From Selaginella moellendorffii (taxonomy: Eukaryota; Streptophyta; Lycopodiopsida; Selaginellales; Selaginellaceae): DNA of 64,000 nt. The translations under genes and the position numbers were made by a program. How positions within the stretch are numbered: position 1 is the stretch's first letter; every line of letters starts with the position of its first letter. Shown one piece after another: positions 57,940-64,000 of the stretch. The notes under the pieces were generated by a model. The model ran no database searches. It had not been told where the DNA came from and saw nothing but the letters and a program-made list of their open reading frames with translations. Location of the stretch: NCBI RefSeq assembly GCF_000143415.4, contig NW_003314337.1:521802-585801 (forward strand), in the 5' to 3' direction.

Positions 57940-58958
57940 TCGAGCATTTTTTGGTGCATTTTTGGGTTCAAAATTGCATGAGCCCACACGCTATAAAGTT
58001 TACCTGTACCAAAAATAGAAACAGCTTTATTTACTTGGGAATTTAAGTGGTTGAGGCATTTTTAAACTTACAAACACATGCCCTACTTACATTCCTTTGG
58101 TTGCTTAAAATTCAAAAATATTATAAACCTTTCTTTTTGCATTTTCAATGTTTTCAATTATGGTTTTTGATTTTCGCAGGACCAGCCTAGTAATCTATTT
58201 GCATCCCGTCATGTTTATAGCTAGCTTTCGTTTGTCCCCTTCACTAGCCTGAGATACATCTGCTCGGAATCTGCCTCTTACAGCATTTGCCTAGAAAGGG
58301 CATCTTTCTTCACGCAGCATTTGCCACATGTTTAGGGTTAGGGTTTAGGGTTTAGGGTTTAGCAATTCAGTAGCTTGATAAACATGAAAATACAGAACTT
58401 GATACAAAATCCTTTGATATGTCACAATGCCCCTAGGACCATAAACACATTTCAATAGAGAGGGTCCTTTCATTTCATAACTCTTTACATAGATCTTGGT
58501 GAAACCAGAGTTAGTGAAGTTGGTTTCTTGTGATCCCGCATCTGATTGTGATGTCCCTTTGCAGTGTCGATGGAAAGGTCAATGCACACCAAACTGTAGA
58601 ATCTTGGAGCAAAATAACGGTCGGATCTATGGCAAATGCCCTTGAAACATTGTAAGGCTCGTGTGGTCTCATGTGGTGTCCGATCGAGATGCTTCTTTGC
58701 AGGGTCATCAAGAAGGACATTGTATACCATTCTGTAAAATCTAGTTGCGATCTAACGGTTGGATCTCCAGGAAACTCAAAACAATCTCGCGCCTGTCAGA
58801 ATATTCTAGGAATATACTCGTATGTGCTCCTGAAAATGGCATGTGGCCCCATGCCATTCAAGAGATAACGCCAGATGACGCGGAGCATTTTTTGGTGCAT
58901 TTTTTGGGATCAAAATTGCATGAGCCCACATGCTTGAACGTCACATCAAATCCTCTGA
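57940..58958. repeat. Duplicated blocks in the divergent region
   Basis: A block around 57945-57994 (TTTTTTGGTGCATTTTT, then AAAATTGCATGAGCCCACA) recurs at 58888-58935. The recurring block runs on into GCTTGAACGTCACATCAAAT, which is also found separately at 57661-57680. Within 58545-58775 a unit of about 115 bp (TTTGCAG..TC ... AACGGT.GGATCT) is present twice in imperfect tandem. Confidence 0.7.
58331..58362 (+). repeat. Interstitial telomere-type repeat
   Basis: Four to five units of TTTAGGG/TTAGGG, the standard plant telomere sequence, in the middle of the divergent intergenic region. Too short to be a telomere relic with certainty; it could be a telo-box cluster. Confidence 0.85.
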
Positions 58959-59263
58959 CAATTTATTTAGCTGAACATCTGGCATTTTTGGAAATACAAG
59001 ATGCTTTGGAATATCCAATCATGCATGGTATAAATATAGCGAGGGTATTAAATGATATCCCAATCATGATCTTTCTTTTGGATTTCGCGTGCATGCAGTC
59101 CGAGGAATGATGACGTTGCGGATTTCTTTTGGATTTCATGCATGCGCGTGCCGATCCAGAAATTAATGGTGGCGCCCAAGTCCGAGGAATGATGACATGG
59201 CGGGATTACCAACCGTCGTGACATTTCGCACGTGTGAGGTTAGGTTTTGCATTTTGCTTCGTA

Positions 59264-59402
59264 CTCGCGCTCGCACACTCGCGCTCGCATCGCGCTCCCA
59301 CTCGCGCTCCCACTTCTCTACAGGTTTCTCGTGTGCATCGGCGTCCACTCGCGCTTGCATCACACTCGCGCTCGCATCGCGCTCGTGTGCATTGGCATCC
59401 AC
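59264..59402. repeat. CTCGCGCTCGCAT-type GC-rich tandem repeat
   Basis: Loose tandem units of CACTCGCGCTCGCATCGCGC upstream of the plus-strand gene. CpG-dense, likely promoter or 5' UTR; the serine/arginine-rich frames across it are not credible genes. Confidence 0.7.
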
Positions 59403-59604
59403 TTCAAGACACACCCAGTTTGTAACTTCGCCGCCAACTCTGCCGCCCACTCCGCCACCCACACGCAGCCCACTTGGCATCCCGGGAGATTTCAGCGCCA
59501 CTCTCCAACTGTAAGTGGCAGAGTAGCCTTGCTGCTACGATCCGCTGCACACACAGTGCACATTCGCCAGCGAGTCCGGTTGTCACGCCTCCATTCGGCT
59601 TCAA

Positions 59605-62600
59605 ATGGTAAGTCTTTTAGGCTAAGTAGAAAATGGCATGAGGCCACATGCCATTCAGTAGCAACATTGGCATGCACCGATTGGGCTCTCGAGTGCAGTC
59701 CGGTTATAGATGGCGTGTAGCCTCACGCCATCTTAGGATGCAGCCTCAAGACATCTGATGCAGTGGTGAATGGCGTGTGGCCTCACGTTATTTCCAGCTA
59801 CTAGCTTTTCATCTGTCAGCTCTAATTGTTGTGCATTTCTGAACAGGCGAGGAATTGCGTTCTTCTTCTAGCCATTGTCAATGTGGATGCAGAGAAGGGG
59901 GAGGAGCTCACCAGTTGGACTTTCGGGATGGAAGGCAAGGATCTGAGGCTGTACAACACAGATGGTAGGAGAAAAGAATGCATGGGGATCCTCATCCAAG
60001 TGACAGACACTCCATGCAGTTCCATGCAAGAATATGGACTGGCACTTGTGGTAGAGACAGCGTCTGCCTTCAAGATCCACCTTGCACATCCTAGCGGCTT
60101 CCCGGAGGGGGGCAGCGGCTATGAGGAATTCCTAGAGGGAGCTAGGGAGAGGTTGTCCAGGAGGCCCACAATTTCAAAGACGCTGCGGGTCTATGAAGAT
60201 CACATGGAATCCACGGACCTCACCTACGGCGATGTTCAAAAACTATATTCCAACATTGAGCCGTTGAGAGTGCCTCCAGTTCGCGAAGCGAAGGGGAAGG
60301 GGGTCGATCTAGAAACTACCCCGAAGCAGAAAAGGGTGGTCAAGCTCAAGCCGACGTCCGACTCTCCTCCAAAAAAGAAGCTACTCGGTGATGCCATTGC
60401 CTCGGGTTCGAACACTACACCCACCAAAAAGAAGAGCCGCAAAGAGCAGAAAGAGCAAGAAGAGGTAGCAAAAATCGTCACAGATAATAGTACTTGTTAC
60501 TATTCCAACAAAGTATATACAATCGACGTGAGCCGTATCGACATCCAAAGCAAATACAACCACAGGCTAGTATCTGATGAGTGGGTGGAGAAACTGAAGC
60601 AGAAGATGCTGGCAAGTCCAGTAACATCCAACATCGCAGACGTGATCCCCTACTACCGAACAATGAAGGGCGAGACGAGGTTTCCAGACTTGATCAATAG
60701 GAAGGTGTTGGACGAGCAGAACATCCGGTTCTATGCCATCTCCGGGCAGCATTCTAGCTTGGCGATGCAAGAGATAGTTGTGGATATTATGGTGGGCGAG
60801 GAGGTGAAGAAAGTCTTCAAGACAAGAGTTGTCCGCCTGATAAAAGGCAACTCGCCCCTCCGATCTATCATATACATCTCCCACGCGTAGAATGTCAAGC
60901 AAGAAACGTGCTACAAATCGGGTCTGCACGAGACATTGGCACGAACACGGAAGCTCTGGGTTCAACTGAAGAAGCCACAAAAACCAGGACAAGGACGTGC
61001 ACTAGCAACTAGCGCCTGGCAGGTAAGCCTCGTTGCATGTGGCATAGCATGTGGCCTCACGCCATTTCCATTGCAGGAATTCTCGAGTCTTCTCTCGAAA
61101 ACACTGGGGGTCAATGACACACTCAGCATCCATAACATTCTACTCGCGACAAAAGTTGTTTTTGACAAATGGGTAGATGTGCTAAGGAGGTACTATGACG
61201 GGGAGTTGCCAAACTCAATGGGTGTGGAGGACGGCCGGAAGCCCAATGATTTGAAGCTCAACACCTTGCGTTTCTCGCGGTCTCTAGACGACGACGACCT
61301 TCTGACAGTGGCTAATGCTCTTCTACGTGGTGAGGTAGTCTTCAACAAGACCAAAATGACTCCCGGCCATATTGTGACATACGAGGACTTGTGCACGACT
61401 CTGAGAGCTCGTGCGCTATTGAAGGATTGGATCTTCGAGCAAGTGGCCGTGGAGAGGGTGAGCATCGACACCACGCAAGAGATGATGGAAGCGCTGGAGT
61501 TGTCAAATGAAGACATCGACGAGTACGTGAAGGGAGCCCCCAAGTTCATCGATCTGCTGCGGGATGCCACGAAAAGTAAAGCTGAGAAGTTGGATCAGTA
61601 TCCAAATTTCATTAAGATTGATGTCGACCGCCGGCTTCAGAAACAGCTCGACCCCACAGCAGAGGCCTATCGAGAACCTTACCGGGTATACTTGAATTCA
61701 GATGAGGATCAAAGGTGGAGGAGCATCATTTTCCGTGGAGATGAGCAGGTCAAGAACATCTTTTGTGTGATGGACTTCACAAACGAGGAGATCACTCATG
61801 CAGACGAAGTCAGCTCCATCATTGACTTAATGGTGGGACTTGCGGAGGTGGAATCTTTAGTCCACTATATGATCTACGACTCCGAATCCTATCACAAGTT
61901 CTGGAAGGCCTTGAACGAGGTGAAGGCTCGGTTGAAAGGCAAGGAGATGCGGGAGATCCATGGGATAATGGCTAAGAAGAAGATACCGACGAATGTCCGC
62001 ATCTTCACACTTGCCCTTGTTATTGGTCCTGCAGCAGAGTGGGACTGGAGTGACTTCCCAGCTTCGTTCGACAAGGCCAATCGAATTGATCTGAGGGAGG
62101 TCAATTTACCCGTGCCTGAGGAACTGAAGACGGCTATGGAGCTTTCGAATCCAAAGAAAGCTCCAGGTGCAGCATGGGAAATGCTCAGCTGGGTCTTCAA
62201 CGCAATAGCGGGTGGGTCACCTGCTTCCGACTCCAAGGGCAAATGCGTTGTCGAGTACAACTGCGGCGGACTATTCTTTCGAGCCGCACTACTCAAGGGT
62301 GTCCCGTGTGTTGCGGTGACAAACTCCATTGAAGAGGTGACTTCAATGGAGCATATAATTACAGTTGCCAAAGAAAAACAGTATCTTCTCTGCGAACCTG
62401 GTGAGTACACACTTTAAGTTTAAATGTTATCTCACAAGCTCTGTATGCAGGAGTGTGGCCACCCCCAGATGCTGAAACGGCGTTAACAGCTACTGTTGAA
62501 GATACCCATGTTGGGCCGAGCTCACAACCTGCACAAGGTCACGTGAGGCCTCACGCCATTTTGATTATAGATCGTTGTGAATATTCAGACACGAGGACTG

Positions 62601-64000
62601 AAAAGTGCACTGGTGGCACATCGAAGAAGGACAAACAGACAAGCAATAGGAAAAAAGGAGGTACAAATTATATTTGCAATGGCGTGTGGTCTCATGCCAT
62701 TCCTTGCAGGAGAAACTTCTTCAAAGGCAAAACAGGCAAGCACCAGCCAAGCTCAAACTGACAGTGGTCATAAAAAGCGAAAGCACGTTGGACAGTCGTC
62801 GAGATCAGAGGCGTTTGATTCGAAAAGGAAGAAGGGCAACGAAAAGATGATAGGTAATGCCTCGCGGTTATGGCGTGTGTGCTCATGCCATTCATTGCAG
62901 ATCAAGGGCTGAGTGAAAGCAGGCAGTCACCACCTCCTGACTCAGATTCCTATGGCGGACTCCCCTTCCCCAATCTCAATGGAGAGGTACAATGGATGAG
63001 GGAAGCTTTTCAAGTCAGGGCCATGTTTTTCTCATCTCGTCGTCTTCGAAGGGTGCAAGAACGTGCAGAAACCATGTTAAGACAGTCGGGTGAGGATACG
63101 GTCCTAGGTCACGCACTAAAACAGGCTATGGATGTCTTGTATTTTGAGATGGAGACTCGGCCAGATGATTTTCCCAAGATGGTCCTGGAAGAACAAGCCA
63201 TCCAGCCTGAGCAGCCTATGGAAGAAATGCAGGAGGGGGATGAGGAGCCAGAGAAAGATAATGAGCAGGAAGAGCAGAAGGACGAAGAGGAGGACAAAGA
63301 AGAGGAGGACGAAGAGGACTTGGATGGTCCTCACAATGGTGACGATCACAATAACGACGACGACGATGATGACGACGATGGCCAGCCTGAGGTGGCCAAA
63401 GAGTAGCGGAGGAAGGTCATACAAGACAAACCATCAGGTAAATAATAGTACATCCATTCCTAACCTTTTACCATTTCTAACATTGTCCATGTAGGTCGCA
63501 GAGCAAATGGTAAGTAGAGATTATTCAGTTGAATTTACAAACTCTAGCCTTTAGTGTCGAGGAAGGATAGTGCCAAGCAAGGGTCGAAACGTATGTCCAA
63601 TCCTTCAGAATCAGCAGTGCGCCCAAGTGATATCGGTCCTAGTTCCTCAATAGCAGTTGATGGTAAATACAGTATAGTCGATTCAATGTGCTAATGAGTT
63701 TGTTTTTAGTAGCACGGGAGGATACCATCTCAATCGAAGGGAGATATTTGGACATGCATATGGATCTGCCAGTGGACTCTACTTGGCTGCAAGAGTCATC
63801 AGAGCTGGTGGAGGCTACTATCCATATCAACGCCAAGCAAGCTGACCACGCTCCACTTGATGCTGCCCATACCACTAAGTCAATCTTGTCCACGTATCCA
63901 ACTGACGGTGACCAGGCGCCATTGGACCCACATGAGGCCGCCCCAGCCGCTGAGCCGGTCGTATCCTCATTTCCAACGGACTCAACGTGTGCCCAATCGT
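59605..64000 (+). CDS. Large multi-exon protein with ParB-like segment, two in-frame TAG codons, runs off window
   Basis: No known gene recognised. Model: ATG 59605-59607; intron 59608-59846 (three palindromes); exon 59847-61022; intron 61023-61076; exon 61077-62400; introns 62401-62450, 62538-62570 (33 nt, doubtful), 62661-62709, 62854-62900, 63438-63494, 63510-63554, 63663-63709; the last exon is open to 64000. Introns from 62401 on are all phase 1. The protein starts MARNCVLLLAIVNVDAEKGE. Residues about 130-215 are charged with a basic PKKK patch. Residues about 224-315 resemble a ParB/sulfiredoxin-like fold: DVSRIDIQ, NHRLVSDEWVEKLKQKM, then YAISGQHSSLAMQE like the ParB G.H box. A long helical region with DDDDLLTVANALL follows, then an acidic Asp/Glu run near 63210-63400. 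TAG codons at 60888-60890 and 63404-63406 lie inside a continuing frame. Either a decaying gene or one needing readthrough. Confidence 0.5.

Larger units (their letters stand above)
56839..59604. other. Divergent intergenic region between the two module genes
   Basis: About 2.8 kb without a convincing gene. It holds nine of the palindromes, the fold-back at 57018-57209, a GC-rich block of GCTCGCAA-like units (57402-57595), another of CACTCGCGCTCGCAT-like units (59264-59402), telomere-type repeats (58331-58362) and duplicated blocks. Both gene promoters and 5' UTR introns should lie here. Confidence 0.7.
51591..62891. repeat. Dispersed 22-nt near-palindrome, about 20 copies
   Basis: Consensus half-site ATGGCRTGWGG followed by its near-complement CCTCAYGCCAT. 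Copies at 51909-51930 (partial), 51968-51982 (partial), 55018-55039, 55075-55096, 56912-56933, 56982-57003, 57018-57039, 57188-57209 (perfect palindrome), 57286-57307, 57898-57922, 57973-57994, 58836-58857, 58915-58935, 59633-59654, 59710-59731, 59770-59791, 61044-61065, 62538-62559, 62679-62700 and 62870-62891; a half copy at 51591-51600. None was noticed in the 3-51 kb genes. Most lie in introns or between genes. In three well-supported introns the copy sits 8-11 nt before the 3' splice site, and its CTCAY could serve as branch point. Confidence 0.85.

Noticed and set aside
59197-59720. Arg/Ser/Thr-rich frames over the 59.3-kb GC-rich repeats
   Set aside because: They depend on the CTCGCGCTCGCAT repeat, exist in three phases, and precede a well-supported gene start.
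61023-61076. Reading the 54-nt segment as coding
   Set aside because: It is open in frame, but has GTAAGC and TTGCAG ends, typical intron length and the intron-associated palindrome, so an intron is more likely; retention remains possible.

Overview
The window is nuclear DNA of a land plant, most likely a lycophyte of the Selaginella type. Evidence: very short introns (mostly 45-70 nt) with GT..AG ends, small intergenic gaps, plant-only gene architectures (a fused two-dehydrogenase/sugar-acid kinase/aldolase protein, CXIP4, germin-like, ERF), a dynein roadblock light chain (expected in plants with swimming sperm), TTTAGGG-type telomere repeats and a dense load of Ty3-type LTR elements. The species call is inference; no search was run.

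Layout. 1-3.6 kb: two head-to-head LTRs of a large non-coding LTR element (called LARD-A here) beside a decayed Ty3/gypsy gag fragment. 3.7-23.6 kb: a compact, mostly intact gene island: ZIP metal transporter (-), NDUFAF4-like protein (-), roadblock dynein light chain (+), VMA21 (-), CXIP4 (+), F-box protein (-), AP2/ERF factor (-), the large four-carbon sugar-acid enzyme (-), GPI-anchored lipid-transfer protein (-), RIO1 kinase (+) and a small unknown protein (+). Several are divergent pairs on gaps of 100-250 bp, two with telo-box motifs. 24.6-31.6 kb: a convergent pair of germin-like genes, one broken and one intact, with fragments of germin, PPR and possibly RPA-like genes, a long (TA)/(CATA) microsatellite and a fold-back. 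31.6-34.7 kb: AT-rich DNA without genes.

34.7-51.4 kb is a nest of retroelements: a decayed gypsy element (gag, protease, RT, RNase H; integrase absent), a second non-coding LTR element (LARD-B) abutting it, and inside LARD-B a complete LARD-A element (41402-48936) with matching TTAGT target duplications, an initiator-Met primer-binding site and no coding capacity. The right side of LARD-B is rearranged, with part of its LTR inverted.

51.4-64 kb is the most unusual part. Two large genes point away from each other: on the minus strand a DUF8039/DUF7869-like (transposase-like) gene split by a solo LARD-A LTR, and on the plus strand a long multi-exon gene whose protein carries a ParB-like segment and which runs off the window end. 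Both contain in-frame TAG codons in otherwise open frames. About 20 copies of one 22-nt near-palindrome are scattered only through this region, mostly inside introns or between the genes, and two copies cap an 89-bp-arm fold-back. I read it as a candidate undescribed mobile or selfish gene module with an intron-associated palindrome; this is inference from layout and sequence only.
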